A DNA stretch of 64,000 nt from Azospirillum rugosum (GTDB lineage: Bacteria > Pseudomonadota > Alphaproteobacteria > Azospirillales > Azospirillaceae), in NCBI RefSeq assembly GCF_017876155.1, contig NZ_JAGINP010000004.1, forward strand, positions 186,001-250,000, given 5' to 3'. The notes under the pieces are model-generated. The model was not told the DNA's origin. It did not search any database and saw nothing but the letters and a program-made list of their open reading frames with translations. A program made the position numbers and the translations under genes. Shown one piece after another: positions 8,919 through 17,670 of the stretch (within the stretch, counting starts at the first letter, position 1; every line of letters begins with the position of its first letter).

Positions 8919-10526
8919 GTGACGATTCGCCATCAGGACAGCACGGCCAACAGCGGGCCGCAGGACGGGACCGAGTGCGTCGCCAACGCGCGCCGGATCT
9001 GCCGCGCCTGCGCGGTGCCGGCCTTCGTGCTGTCCGGCGCGCCGGACAACCCCCTGCTCTTCCCCAATGACGAATTGGCCGCCCTGCTGGGCAAGGAGTT
9101 GGGCAAGACAGCGGGCGACGCCCTGCCGGCCGCAGCCTGGCTCGGCGCCGGCTGGCCCGCGGTGGCCGCCGCGGTGAAGCCGCTGTACGCCGCGGCGGCG
9201 ATTCCGGCCAGCCAAATCCCGGCCGACGGCGTGCCCTTCGCGCTGGTGCCGCACACCAGCGGGGCGGAGCCGGTCCTGTTCCGCGCCGTCCCGCTGACCG
9301 AGGGCGGGCGCACGGTCGGCGCGTCGGCCATCGCCGCGCAGCCGATGCCGGATCACCGCGCCACCTCCCGCATGGAAAAGGCCATGCGCGCGGAGATCGC
9401 GCGGACGACCGCCGCGCGCTCTCGCTTCCTGGCCTCGGCCAGCCACGACCTGCGCCAGCCCTTCCAGGCCATGCGCCTGTTCCTCGACGCGCTCTGCTCG
9501 CAGATCACCGACGAGAAGGCGCGCCAAACGGCCGACATGCTGGGCAACGCCATGACGGCGGGGGAGCGGCTGCTGAACGCGCTGCTCGACATCTCCACGC
9601 TCGACGCCGGGACGGTGCAGCCCGACCTGCAGACCGTGGCGCTCGACGAGCTGCTCGGCCAGCTGGTGGAGGAGTTCCGGCCGCAGGGCCAGGAGAAGGG
9701 CCTGCGCCTGCGCGCCCGGCTCTGCCCCGGCAGCGCGGTGACCGACCCGGTGCTGTTCGGGCGCATCATGCGCAACCTGCTGTCCAACGCCATCCGCTAC
9801 ACCCAGCGCGGCGGCCTGCTGCTGGCCATGCGGCGGCGCGGCGACCAATGGCGGATCGAGGTGTGGGACACCGGCTTCGGCGTCCCGGACGAGCAGCTGA
9901 CCGCCATCTTCGACGAGTTCCACCAGCTCCAGAACCCGAACCGCGACCCGACGCGCGGCCTCGGCCTTGGCCTCGCCATCGTGCGGCGCCTGTCGGACCT
10001 GCTGGGCACCACGGTGGACGTGCGCTCCCGCGTCGGGCGCGGCACGGTCTTCTCCGTCACCATCGACGCCGCGGCCCCCCTGGCCGCCGATCCGGTCCCG
10101 GACACCGCCGCGCCGCCGGACTCCACGCCGTCCGCGTCCGGCGGACTGCCGCTCGCCGGCATGACCGTGCTGGCCGTGGACGACGAAGCGATGGTGCTGA
10201 CCGGCCTCCAGATGATCCTGGAAAGCTGGGGCTGCACGGTCGCCGCGGCCGGCGACATGCGGGAGGTCTTTGCCGTGCTGGACGCCCTGCCGGAGCCGCC
10301 CGCGGTGATCCTGACCGACCTGCGCCTGCCCGGTACCGTGTCCGGCTTCGACGTGATCGACCGCGTCCGCCGCCTCTACAACCGCGACATCCCCGCCGTC
10401 GTCCTGAGCGGCGAAACCGCCCAGAGCGCCCTCCTGGAAGGCCAGCGCCGCGGCTGCTCCTTCCTGCACAAGCCCCTGCACCCCGGCGAGCTGCGGCAAG
10501 TGCTGGAGCAGATCCGGCGGGGGTGA
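8919..10526 (+). CDS. soluble hybrid histidine kinase with receiver (CheS3-like)
   Basis: This 535-residue protein has no membrane segment. Residues 1-150 form a sensory region without a domain I can name with confidence. A HisKA helix follows (His in SASHDLRQPFQAM), then a HATPase domain (RNLLSNAIRYT, VWDTGFGVPDEQL, GLGLGLAIVRRL) and a C-terminal receiver (VLAVDDEAMVLTG, Asp in VILTDLRLPG, Lys in FLHKPLHPGEL). The GTG at 8919 lies a few bases after a GGTTAGGGG ribosome-binding site; no in-frame ATG fits as well. It lies 88 bp after the response regulator. In Rhodospirillum centenum the Che3 cluster includes a hybrid kinase (CheS3) that acts with CheA3. The equivalence is inferred from position and architecture. 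Confidence 0.88.
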   Translation: MTIRHQDSTANSGPQDGTECVANARRICRACAVPAFVLSGAPDNPLLFPNDELAALLGKELGKTAGDALPAAAWLGAGWPAVAAAVKPLYAAAAIPASQIPADGVPFALVPHTSGAEPVLFRAVPLTEGGRTVGASAIAAQPMPDHRATSRMEKAMRAEIARTTAARSRFLASASHDLRQPFQAMRLFLDALCSQITDEKARQTADMLGNAMTAGERLLNALLDISTLDAGTVQPDLQTVALDELLGQLVEEFRPQGQEKGLRLRARLCPGSAVTDPVLFGRIMRNLLSNAIRYTQRGGLLLAMRRRGDQWRIEVWDTGFGVPDEQLTAIFDEFHQLQNPNRDPTRGLGLGLAIVRRLSDLLGTTVDVRSRVGRGTVFSVTIDAAAPLAADPVPDTAAPPDSTPSASGGLPLAGMTVLAVDDEAMVLTGLQMILESWGCTVAAAGDMREVFAVLDALPEPPAVILTDLRLPGTVSGFDVIDRVRRLYNRDIPAVVLSGETAQSALLEGQRRGCSFLHKPLHPGELRQVLEQIRRG

Positions 10527-10540
10527 GAAGCGCAAGCGCC

Positions 10541-10640
10541 GGGCCCCCCTCCCGGCCTCCCCCCATCTTCGACGGGGGGAGGAGATATCCCCTCCCCCGC
10601 GAAGTGGGGGAGGGCTAGGGTGGGGGCCCAACGCGACCAC
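10541..10640. repeat. class A palindrome after hybrid kinase
   Basis: The arms GGGCCCCCCTCCCGGCCTCC and GGGCTAGGGTGGGGGCCCAA are imperfect inverted repeats around an inner pair of CCCCC/GGGGG hairpins. The element starts 15 bp after the kinase stop, a position suited to ending or protecting the chemosensory transcript. Confidence 0.75.
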
Positions 10641-10655
10641 TCTCCCCAATATTAC

Positions 10656-11090
10656 CTACTCCGCGGCGACCGTGACGCGGTCCAGCCGCTTGGCGACGCC
10701 GGCGCCATAGGCCGGATCGGCGGCGTAGAAGTGCTTCAGCTGACGCTGCTGGATGGCGTCCGGGGCTTGGCCCAGCGAGCCCGCGATGTTGTCCATCAGC
10801 CGGTCCTGCGCCTCCGCACCGATCAGGCGGAAGAGCGCGCCGGCCTGCGCATAGTCGTCGTTGCCTTCCCGGTGGTCGTAGCGGGCGGCGTCGCCGGAAA
10901 TGCGCAGCGGCGGCTCCGCGGCGGCCGGGCTCTGCGCCGGGCCGTTGACGCTGTTCGGCTCGTAGTTCGGGCGGCCGCCGCCATTGCCGTCGAAGCGCAT
11001 CGCCCCATCACGCTGGTGGTTGCGGACATCAGCGGCGTGCGGGCGGTTCACCGGCAGCGCCTGGTGGTTGGCGCCCAGGCGGTAGCTCAT
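10656..11090 (-). pseudogene. catalase C-terminal fragment
   Basis: The 144-residue product matches only the last quarter of a clade-3 catalase. Landmarks are YRLGANHQALPVNRPH, QRDGAMRFDGNGGG, PNYEPNS, the catalase-related tail YDHREGNDDYAQAGALFRLI and LKHFYAADPAYG. The catalytic His and Asn, the NADPH-binding region and the haem-ligand Tyr all lie upstream in the family and are absent here. The sequence before residue 1 (to 11189) stays open but shows no catalase similarity, and the neighbouring gene begins soon after. An ATG with a GAGGAG-like site precedes the fragment, so a short peptide could still be made. I read it as a relic of a deleted catalase gene. Confidence 0.8.
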
Positions 11091-11225
11091 CTCTTCAACT
11101 CCTCGGATGGTTTCTTGGCGGATCGCTTCTTTTCGCGACCTATCCAAGACATCATTCCAATCCGATGGATAGAACGTTCCTCTGAACATCGCCGGGCTCT
11201 CCGATCAGGCCCCCGGACCACGCGC

Positions 11226-12050
11226 CTACTCTGAAACACTCTCCGGCGGCGCCACGAAGGACAGGTGGTGCAGCACGATGCCGCTCGTCGTCGCGACGTT
11301 GAGGGAGTCGAAGCTGCCCGCCATGGGGATGCGCACCGTGCGCGTCCGCGCCAGCACCGAAGCCGGCAGCCCCGGCCCTTCGGACCCCAGCAGCAGGGCC
11401 GCCCGCTCTGGCCGCCTCAAGCCCGCCAGCGCGACCGATCCCGCCGGGCTCAGGGAGATGGTGGCGAAGCCGTGCCGCTCCAGCAGCCCCACCAGATCCG
11501 TTCCGGCGGCCAGCCGGACGAAGGGCACCATCAGCGTCGCCCCGACCGACACCCGGATCGCCTTGCGGTAGAGCGGGTCGCAGCAGCCGGAATCGAGCAG
11601 CACCGCGTCCACCCCGAAGGCCGCGGCGTTGCGGAAGATGCCGCCGACGTTGTCGTGGTTGCCGATGCCGCACAGCGCCAGCACCACCGCCCGCCGCCCC
11701 AGCCCGCTTAACAGCGCGTCCGGCTCCGGCTCCGCCGCGCGCCGGCCGAGCGCCAGGATGCCCCGGTGCAGCGGGAAACCCGCGACGGCGTCCAGCACCG
11801 CCTGCCCGGCCGTGTAGACGGGCACGCCCTCCGGCAACGCCTCCAGCATCGGCATCAGCGCCGCGACCCGCTTCTCCGCGATCAGCAGCGACAGCGCCTC
11901 GTGCCGGGAGGCGGTCAGCAGGCTGCGCAGTACCACCGCGCCTTCCGCGATGAACAGCCCTTCCCGCCCGACGAGGTCGCGCTCGCGCACGTCGCGGTAG
12001 GGGGCGATGCGAGGGTCCAGGGGATCGTCGATAGGGATGATGGCCGGCAT
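11226..12050 (-). CDS. SpoU/TrmH-family RNA 2'-O-methyltransferase
   Basis: This 274-residue protein is a SPOUT-class methyltransferase that would modify a ribose in rRNA or tRNA. The SPOUT signature motifs are visible: ALCGIGNHDNVGGIFRNAAA (motif 1), ALLLGSEGPGLP (motif 2) and RIPMAGSFDSLNVATTSGIV (motif 3). The N-terminal part (FIAEGAVVLRSLL) resembles the RNA substrate-binding region of TrmH-like enzymes. The ATG at 12050 fits the family start; the open frame continues upstream without similarity. The target nucleotide cannot be assigned from sequence. The gene stands alone between the catalase relic and a divergent DUF1127 gene. Confidence 0.9.
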   Translation of the reverse strand: MPAIIPIDDPLDPRIAPYRDVRERDLVGREGLFIAEGAVVLRSLLTASRHEALSLLIAEKRVAALMPMLEALPEGVPVYTAGQAVLDAVAGFPLHRGILALGRRAAEPEPDALLSGLGRRAVVLALCGIGNHDNVGGIFRNAAAFGVDAVLLDSGCCDPLYRKAIRVSVGATLMVPFVRLAAGTDLVGLLERHGFATISLSPAGSVALAGLRRPERAALLLGSEGPGLPASVLARTRTVRIPMAGSFDSLNVATTSGIVLHHLSFVAPPESVSE

Positions 12051-12194
12051 GGCGCCCTGTGTAGCGCCCCGGCCGGCCGGCCGAAAGCCGGAAAGCTCCC
12101 CCGACTTGTGAAGCGGCTCACTTCGGCAATGGGCGCGGAGGTCTATCCCTGCACCAACCAGCCCCGCTGCCCAAAAAATCCGGAGGAAACGACC

Positions 12195-12410
12195 ATGCGA
12201 ACCACCCTGCGAATCCCTGGCGCCGCCCTGCCGCGCTCCCTCGCCCTGGGGGTGCTTGCCGTCTGCCGCGCCGTCACGCCCCGCCGCCGCCCCCGCCCCG
12301 CCGACCCGCACCGCTTCGACGACCGCCTCCTGCGCGACATCGGCGTCAGCCGCACCGACCTGATGTCCGCCAGCCGCCTGGGACGGCGGGGGGACGGCTG
12401 GAGCGACTGA
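12195..12410 (+). CDS. DUF1127 small arginine-rich protein
   Basis: This 71-residue protein ends with the DUF1127 signature (FDDRLLRDIGVSRTDLMSA) and is rich in Arg and Pro. DUF1127 proteins are common in alphaproteobacteria and some influence phosphate metabolism or RNA turnover; the role of this one is unknown. The start is supported by a CGGAGGAAA ribosome-binding site 5 bases upstream. The stop codon directly abuts a class A palindrome. Confidence 0.82.
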   Translation: MRTTLRIPGAALPRSLALGVLAVCRAVTPRRRPRPADPHRFDDRLLRDIGVSRTDLMSASRLGRRGDGWSD

Positions 12411-12520
12411 GTGGTCGCACTGGGCCCCCACCCTAACCCTCCCCCACCTTCGGCGAGGGAGGGAACAGAGCCCTCCCCCGCGAAGTGGGGGAGGGTTGGG
12501 TGGGGGCCCAACGCAACCAC
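12411..12520. repeat. class A palindrome, near-perfect long inverted repeat
   Basis: The outer arms GTGGTCGCACTGGGCCCCCA and TGGGGGCCCAACGCAACCAC extend inward through CCCTAACCCTCCCCC and its complement, giving about 40-base arms around a 30-base centre. It lies between the DUF1127 stop and the convergent SLC13 permease stop, so it may terminate transcription from both sides. Confidence 0.8.
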
Positions 12521-12541
12521 TTCCCACTCCACCTCCAACAC

Positions 12542-14320
12542 TCACCCCGCCCGCAGCGGCCAGAACAGCGCGATGGCCGCCGTGCCCAGCACCACCACGA
12601 TGATCGACAGCGGCAGCCCCAGCCGCCAGTAGTCGCCGAAGCGGTAGCCGCCCGGTCCCATGACCAGCGTGTTGCACTGGTGGCCGATCGGGGTGAGGAA
12701 GTCGCAGCCCGCCCCGACCGCCACCGCCATCAGGAAGGCGTCCGGCCGCAGCCCCAAATGGTTGGCCAGGCTGGCGCCGATGGGCGCCATCACCAGCACC
12801 GTCGCCGCGTTGTTCAGGAAGGGCGTCACCGCCATGGCGGCGACCAGCATCAGGGCCAGCGCGCCGATGGGCGGCAGGCCCTGCGCCGCCATCGACAGCC
12901 AACCGGCGATCAGCTCCGTCCCGCCGGTGGTGCGCAGCGCCTCGCTGACCGGGATGAGTGCCGCGAGCAGCACCAGGATCGGCCACTCGATGGCGTCGTA
13001 CGCCTCCTTCAGCGTCACGACGCGCAGCGCCGTCATGGCGACGGCCGCGCCGAAGAAGGCCAGCACCACCGGCACCGTGCTTGTGGCGACCAGCGCGATG
13101 GTGACCACCATCACCGTCAGCGCCAGCCAGCGCTTGCGCACGCGGCCGATGGCGAGGTCCCGCTCCGCCAGCGGCAGGCAGCCGAGCGCGGACAGCGTCT
13201 CCGACAGGCCGCTCGCCCGCGCCTGGAGCACCAGGAGGTCGCCCAGCTGGAAGCGCACCCGGCGCAGCCGCTGGCGGATCGGCCGGCCGCGGCGGCTCAG
13301 CGCCAGCAGGTTGACGCCATAACGCTCGCGCAGGCTCACGTCCTCCACCGTCGTGCCGACGAGGGCGGAGCGCGGCTCCACCACCGCCTCGATCACCGCG
13401 AGGTCCTCGTCGCTCTCCACCCCCTCCAGCGCCTTTTCGTGCATCAGCTCCAGGCCGGCGTACTTGACGATGTCGGCCAGCGCCTGGGTGTCGGCCTCCA
13501 GCACCAGCACGTCGCCGGCGAACAGCACCCAGTGGCCGGAGGGGACGTAGCGCCGGTGCCGCTCCCGGATGACGGCCGCGACGGTCACGTCGCCCTCGCC
13601 GAAGGCCTCCAGGTCGGCGACCGTCTTGTTGACGAAGGGCGAGGTCTCCGGCAGCCGCACCTCCGCCGTGTAGTCGTCGATGGAGAAGCCGGCGGCACCC
13701 GACGCCGCCTTCCGCCCCTTCGGCAGCAGCCGGTGGCCGACCGTCAGGAAGGCCACCCCCGCCACGGCGATGACCAGCCCCACGGGCGTGAAGTCGAACA
13801 TGGAGAAGGGCTCGCCCACCATCTCGGTCCGCAGGCGGCTGACGATGATGTTGGGCGAGGTGCCGACCAGCGTCATCAGCCCGCCGAGCAGCGATCCGAA
13901 GGCCATCGGCATCAGCAGGCTGGACACCGACGTGTTGTTGCGCCGCGCCACCTGCAGGGCGATGGGCATGAAGATGGCCAGCGCCCCGATGTTCTTGACC
14001 ACCGCCGACAGCAGCGTGACGGCGCCGGTCAGCACGATGATCTGCGCCGGCACGGTCTTCATGCGCCCGCTCAGCGGCCGCATCGCCTCCTCCACGATGC
14101 CGGACCGGCCGACCGCCGCGCTGACCACCAGGGCCGAGGCGACGATGATCACGATGTCGTCGGAGAAGCCGCGGAAGGCCTCGTCCGGTTTCACGATGCC
14201 GACGCCCACGGCCACCAGCAAAGCCAGCATGGCGACGAGGTCGTAACGCAGTCTGTCCCAGATCAGCAGCGCGATCACCGCGCCGATGATGCCGAAGGCG
14301 TAGGCTTGGTCGAGGGTCAT
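12542..14320 (-). CDS. SLC13/DASS-family anion permease with two RCK_C domains
   Basis: This 592-residue inner-membrane protein has two blocks of membrane helices separated by a cytoplasmic stretch (about residues 205-385) with two TrkA_C/RCK_C-like modules (LFAGDVLVLEAD, FQLGDLLVLQAR). The transport signatures are VGTSPNIIVS in the first half and FLTPIGHQCNTLVMGPG in the second, as in sodium-coupled dicarboxylate/sulfate carriers. Proteins of this layout (YfbS-like) usually have unknown substrates, with sulfate or dicarboxylates the main possibilities. The gene follows the AsmA gene by 37 bp on the same strand, so the two could share a transcript. Confidence 0.88.
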   Translation of the reverse strand: MTLDQAYAFGIIGAVIALLIWDRLRYDLVAMLALLVAVGVGIVKPDEAFRGFSDDIVIIVASALVVSAAVGRSGIVEEAMRPLSGRMKTVPAQIIVLTGAVTLLSAVVKNIGALAIFMPIALQVARRNNTSVSSLLMPMAFGSLLGGLMTLVGTSPNIIVSRLRTEMVGEPFSMFDFTPVGLVIAVAGVAFLTVGHRLLPKGRKAASGAAGFSIDDYTAEVRLPETSPFVNKTVADLEAFGEGDVTVAAVIRERHRRYVPSGHWVLFAGDVLVLEADTQALADIVKYAGLELMHEKALEGVESDEDLAVIEAVVEPRSALVGTTVEDVSLRERYGVNLLALSRRGRPIRQRLRRVRFQLGDLLVLQARASGLSETLSALGCLPLAERDLAIGRVRKRWLALTVMVVTIALVATSTVPVVLAFFGAAVAMTALRVVTLKEAYDAIEWPILVLLAALIPVSEALRTTGGTELIAGWLSMAAQGLPPIGALALMLVAAMAVTPFLNNAATVLVMAPIGASLANHLGLRPDAFLMAVAVGAGCDFLTPIGHQCNTLVMGPGGYRFGDYWRLGLPLSIIVVVLGTAAIALFWPLRAG

Positions 14321-14357
14321 GCGGCCTTTCGATGATGAACGTTGTCGGGGGATCGTG

Positions 14358-16367
14358 TTATCGGGACTTGCCGGACTCGCCGCCGCGCGGCGTCGGCGCC
14401 CCGGCCGAGCCGGAGCTGTTGTTCGTCTTCGACGGCGACCGCGCGTCCTGGATCAGCTGGCCGCAGTGCGGATTCTCGTCGCTGCCGGGATCGAGGAAGG
14501 GCAGCACGCTGGCGAGCGGGGTCAGCAGCACGCCCAGCGCCACCGCGGCGGCGCCGCGGGCCGTGGACTCCGTCGCGTCCACGCCGATGTCGGGATCACC
14601 CAGCGTGCCGCGGACTTGGACGGGCACGTGGGTGGCGAAGACCTGCGGCTTCTTGGCCCGGCCCAGCACGTTCAGGTTCAGCGCCTCGTTGCGCAGGTTG
14701 ATCGTGCCGTCGGCGGTGACCAGCGTTTCCGGCGTGTCCAGCACCAGCGCCTCGCTCTTCACCACGCCCTTGTCCACCGACAGGTTGGCGACCAGGCAGT
14801 TGAACGGCAGCGGCTTGTCGCCCGACAGCACGACCCCCAGCGTTTCCAGGATGTTGGTCTTCAGCCCCTTGATGGCATAGCTGGTGATCTTCCCGCCGTC
14901 CACCGCAACGCCGAGCTTGCCGTCCGACGATCCCAGGATGTCGGCCACCGTGGCGCCGCGCCCGGCCAGCTGGATGCGCCCGCTCGCCGTGCCGCCCATC
15001 TCCTGCGCGAAGCGCGTCTCGCGGAACAGCTGGGCCAGCTTGACCTGCCGCACCTCCAGGTTGGAGCGCAGCGCCGGCACCTTCTGGCTGCCGTCCAGCA
15101 CGGTCGTCCCGGCGATCTTGCCGCCGCCCATGCCCAGCGACAGCGGATCGACGGTCAGCTTGCCGTTCTCCAGCACGATGCGCGCGGTCAGGTCGTCCAG
15201 CGGGGAGAAGGGCGCCTCCACATGCTCGCCGCGGAATTTGACGTCCATATCGGCGTTGCGCAGCTTCTCCACCGGCACCTTGGTGGCGGGGATGATGCGG
15301 TCCGCCTTCTTGGTCGGGTAGTCGCCCTTGCCTTCGGGGGAGGCGCCGATGAAGCCCGCCATGTCGATGGCGGCCAGCTTCTTCGATGTCAGGTCGCCGG
15401 TGACCTTCGGCCGCTCGCCCCCGGTGTCCACGGCCACGGTGCCGGACAGGTCGCTTTCCCCCACCTTGCCCTTCATGCCGTCGAAGCGCCAGACGGTGCC
15501 GTCCTTGCCCAGATGGCCGGTCAGGCTGTATGGGCGGGTCTTCGGCGTCGGGATGCCCAGGATGGGGAAGACGTCGGACAGGTCGTCGCCGCTCAGCGCC
15601 ACCGACAGATCCACGCCCTCCAGCTTCACCGGTTCGGCGATGGAGCCTTCGATCTTCCCCTTGGTCTTGCCGACCGCGGTCTCGACCTTGATCGGGTAGG
15701 GCTTGGGGTTGTCGCGCAGGTATTGCAGCGATCCGCCCTCGACCAGCAGCGTGAAGGGCATGCCGGCGAAGTTGCCGTTGCCGTCCAGGTGGACCTCCGC
15801 CTCGCCGTTGCCGCCGGTGGCGGTGTTGATGCCGCTGTCGATGTCGATCTTGCTGTTCGGGTCGCGGTAGCGGAGGCGGCCCTCCTCGACCACCAGCGCC
15901 TCGATGATGGGGATATCGCCGCGATCCTCGGGCTTCACCGTCTCCTTGGCCACCTCCTTGCGCGGGTCGGGGCCGCCGAAGTTCCAGTTCGGCTCGCCGT
16001 CCTGGTTCTTCTCCAGCACCAGCTTCGGCGCCGACAGGCGGATTTCCGGAAACTCGTAGTTGCCGCGCAGCAGCGGCCACAGGCGCAGCTGGGCGTCCAG
16101 CACCTTCAGCGCCGCCATGGTCTTCTCGTCGCTCCAGTCCGCGTTGGCGACGCGCACGCCCTCGACGTGGATGCGGATGGGGTCGCCCAGCGTCACCTTC
16201 AGGTCGCCGTCGATGGCGACCTCGCGGTTCAGGGCCTTGGTCGCCTGCCGGGCGATGAAGCCGCGGGCGTCGTTCCAATCGAACACGGCGAGCGCGATCC
16301 CCACCCCCGCCGCGATCACGACCACGAGCCCCAAGAGGCCGAGGCCGATCCATTTCAACACGGCCAT
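14358..16367 (-). CDS. AsmA-family envelope protein
   Basis: This 669-residue protein has an N-terminal membrane helix (WIGLGLLGLVVVIAAGVGIA) and then a long beta-rich periplasmic region. The AsmA pattern is clear: FDWNDARGFIARQATKALNR at the start, and a C-terminal AsmA_2-like part with VADILGSSDGKLGVAVDGG and a GTLGDPDIGVDA segment. AsmA-like proteins are thought to move or organise phospholipids between the two membranes. The ATG at 16367 places the membrane helix near the N-terminus; another ATG eight codons upstream is possible. It lies upstream of the SLC13 permease on the same strand. Confidence 0.87.
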   Translation of the reverse strand: MAVLKWIGLGLLGLVVVIAAGVGIALAVFDWNDARGFIARQATKALNREVAIDGDLKVTLGDPIRIHVEGVRVANADWSDEKTMAALKVLDAQLRLWPLLRGNYEFPEIRLSAPKLVLEKNQDGEPNWNFGGPDPRKEVAKETVKPEDRGDIPIIEALVVEEGRLRYRDPNSKIDIDSGINTATGGNGEAEVHLDGNGNFAGMPFTLLVEGGSLQYLRDNPKPYPIKVETAVGKTKGKIEGSIAEPVKLEGVDLSVALSGDDLSDVFPILGIPTPKTRPYSLTGHLGKDGTVWRFDGMKGKVGESDLSGTVAVDTGGERPKVTGDLTSKKLAAIDMAGFIGASPEGKGDYPTKKADRIIPATKVPVEKLRNADMDVKFRGEHVEAPFSPLDDLTARIVLENGKLTVDPLSLGMGGGKIAGTTVLDGSQKVPALRSNLEVRQVKLAQLFRETRFAQEMGGTASGRIQLAGRGATVADILGSSDGKLGVAVDGGKITSYAIKGLKTNILETLGVVLSGDKPLPFNCLVANLSVDKGVVKSEALVLDTPETLVTADGTINLRNEALNLNVLGRAKKPQVFATHVPVQVRGTLGDPDIGVDATESTARGAAAVALGVLLTPLASVLPFLDPGSDENPHCGQLIQDARSPSKTNNSSGSAGAPTPRGGESGKSR

Positions 16368-16510
16368 ATACCGCGCCTCCCGTCCTTGCATGATGCCTTA
16401 ACGGGCAACAGGCCACGGGTGTGGCACGTTACCTCCAAAGGACCGGATTCCCGTTCGGGCGCCCCAAGGGACAGCATCAAACCCACTGGATTTAACGAAA
16501 AATTGATTCG

Positions 16511-17668
16511 ATGATGTTTTGGTACGACCCTGATCAACCTCGCCCCGACAGCCGGTCCAGGACCATGCGCTCACTCACCAATTTCGCCCCCTCGACCTTT
16601 GAGGAGCGTGGCGCGGCCGTGGGTTTCACCACGCCGGTGCTGGCGCAGACCAGGGTCCGTAAGGACGACCGGGAGCAGCTGGAGGTGCTGGTCCCGAACC
16701 TGTCGGAAGGGCGCGGGGTCTACGTCGTGCCGTGGAAGGGCCTGCCGCTGGCCTTTCCGATGACCGTGCACGACCGCATGCTACAGGAACTCATTCACAG
16801 GGGCGAGGGCTGCTCCCCGGACGACATACGCAAGGCGGTGCTGGAGGCGGCGCGCTGCGGGCTGGCCGGACCGCTGGCCGTGGAGGCGGCGGAGGCAGCG
16901 CTGCGCGACGACGACGAACAGCGCCTCCTCATCAACTTCCAGTTGATCGTGGAGGTGCTGAAGGCCGCCGGCCTGGAATCGACGGAGATCCTGCGCGCCG
17001 GCCTGGGGTCGGAGGAAGGGCAGAGGCTGACCCGCTCCTACATGGTCAAGGCCGCGCAGAGCCTGTCCATCGAACCGACCGAGCTGTATTCCCGCGTCGC
17101 CGAACTGGCCGTCTTCATGGAGCCGGTCGGCATCGGCACCTCGCCCAAGCCGGCGCGGCTGCGCCGCCTGATGCGCGACCTGCTGCACTTCCGCGACAGC
17201 ATGACGGAATGGTCGGTCGACAACGTGTCCGAATCGGCCCCGATCGGCAGCTTCTGCGCGGAGGTGGCGGAGCACACGCTGAACCATGTCCGCAACGTGG
17301 TGACCCAGCTCGACCAGTCCGTGGCGGCGTTCGAAACGCTTCTGCGCCAGTGGGACACCAAGCGCGCGACCGTCCGCCGGTCGACGACGCGGCTGTCCTG
17401 GCTGCTGGACGGTTGGGACTTCATCGTCAACACCTGGGCGGCCGCCCAGGAGAAGAGCCGGCACGAGCAGGACATGACCGTGCACGAGCTGTTCCGCGTC
17501 CTTCCCCTGCTTCCAAAGGACGAGGAGCGCGCCGACCACGCGCTGCAAGCCGATCGCGTGCTGGCGGCGAATCGCCGAACCGTACGGGCCTATGTTGATT
17601 GGCGCAGTGGTCAACTCGACATGGATCTTGTAATGCGGATCGAGGCGATCAAGGGAAAGGCGGCCTGA
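16511..17668 (+). CDS. conserved-looking protein of unknown function (upstream of coupled pair)
   Basis: I do not recognise this 385-residue protein. It is mainly helical, without a signal peptide or membrane segment, and has no nucleotide-binding or catalytic motif that I can see. The N-terminal part contains VLVPNLSEGRGVYVVPWKGL and FPMTVHDRMLQELIHRGEG, which look like a small beta-rich module. The rest is long amphipathic helices (e.g. AEHTLNHVRNVVTQLDQSVA). Neither the ATG at 16511 nor the in-frame ATG at 16565 (MRSLTNFAP) has a strong ribosome-binding site, so the start is open. The stop is only 2 bp from the next gene, which indicates co-translation. Base composition is like the neighbours, so recent transfer is unlikely. 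Confidence 0.75.
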   Translation: MMFWYDPDQPRPDSRSRTMRSLTNFAPSTFEERGAAVGFTTPVLAQTRVRKDDREQLEVLVPNLSEGRGVYVVPWKGLPLAFPMTVHDRMLQELIHRGEGCSPDDIRKAVLEAARCGLAGPLAVEAAEAALRDDDEQRLLINFQLIVEVLKAAGLESTEILRAGLGSEEGQRLTRSYMVKAAQSLSIEPTELYSRVAELAVFMEPVGIGTSPKPARLRRLMRDLLHFRDSMTEWSVDNVSESAPIGSFCAEVAEHTLNHVRNVVTQLDQSVAAFETLLRQWDTKRATVRRSTTRLSWLLDGWDFIVNTWAAAQEKSRHEQDMTVHELFRVLPLLPKDEERADHALQADRVLAANRRTVRAYVDWRSGQLDMDLVMRIEAIKGKAA

Positions 17669-17670
17669 CG

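Noticed and set aside
12485..14335. A 616-codon frame antisense to the SLC13 permease.
   Set aside because: It is a His/Arg/Gln-rich shadow, and it starts inside a palindromic repeat.
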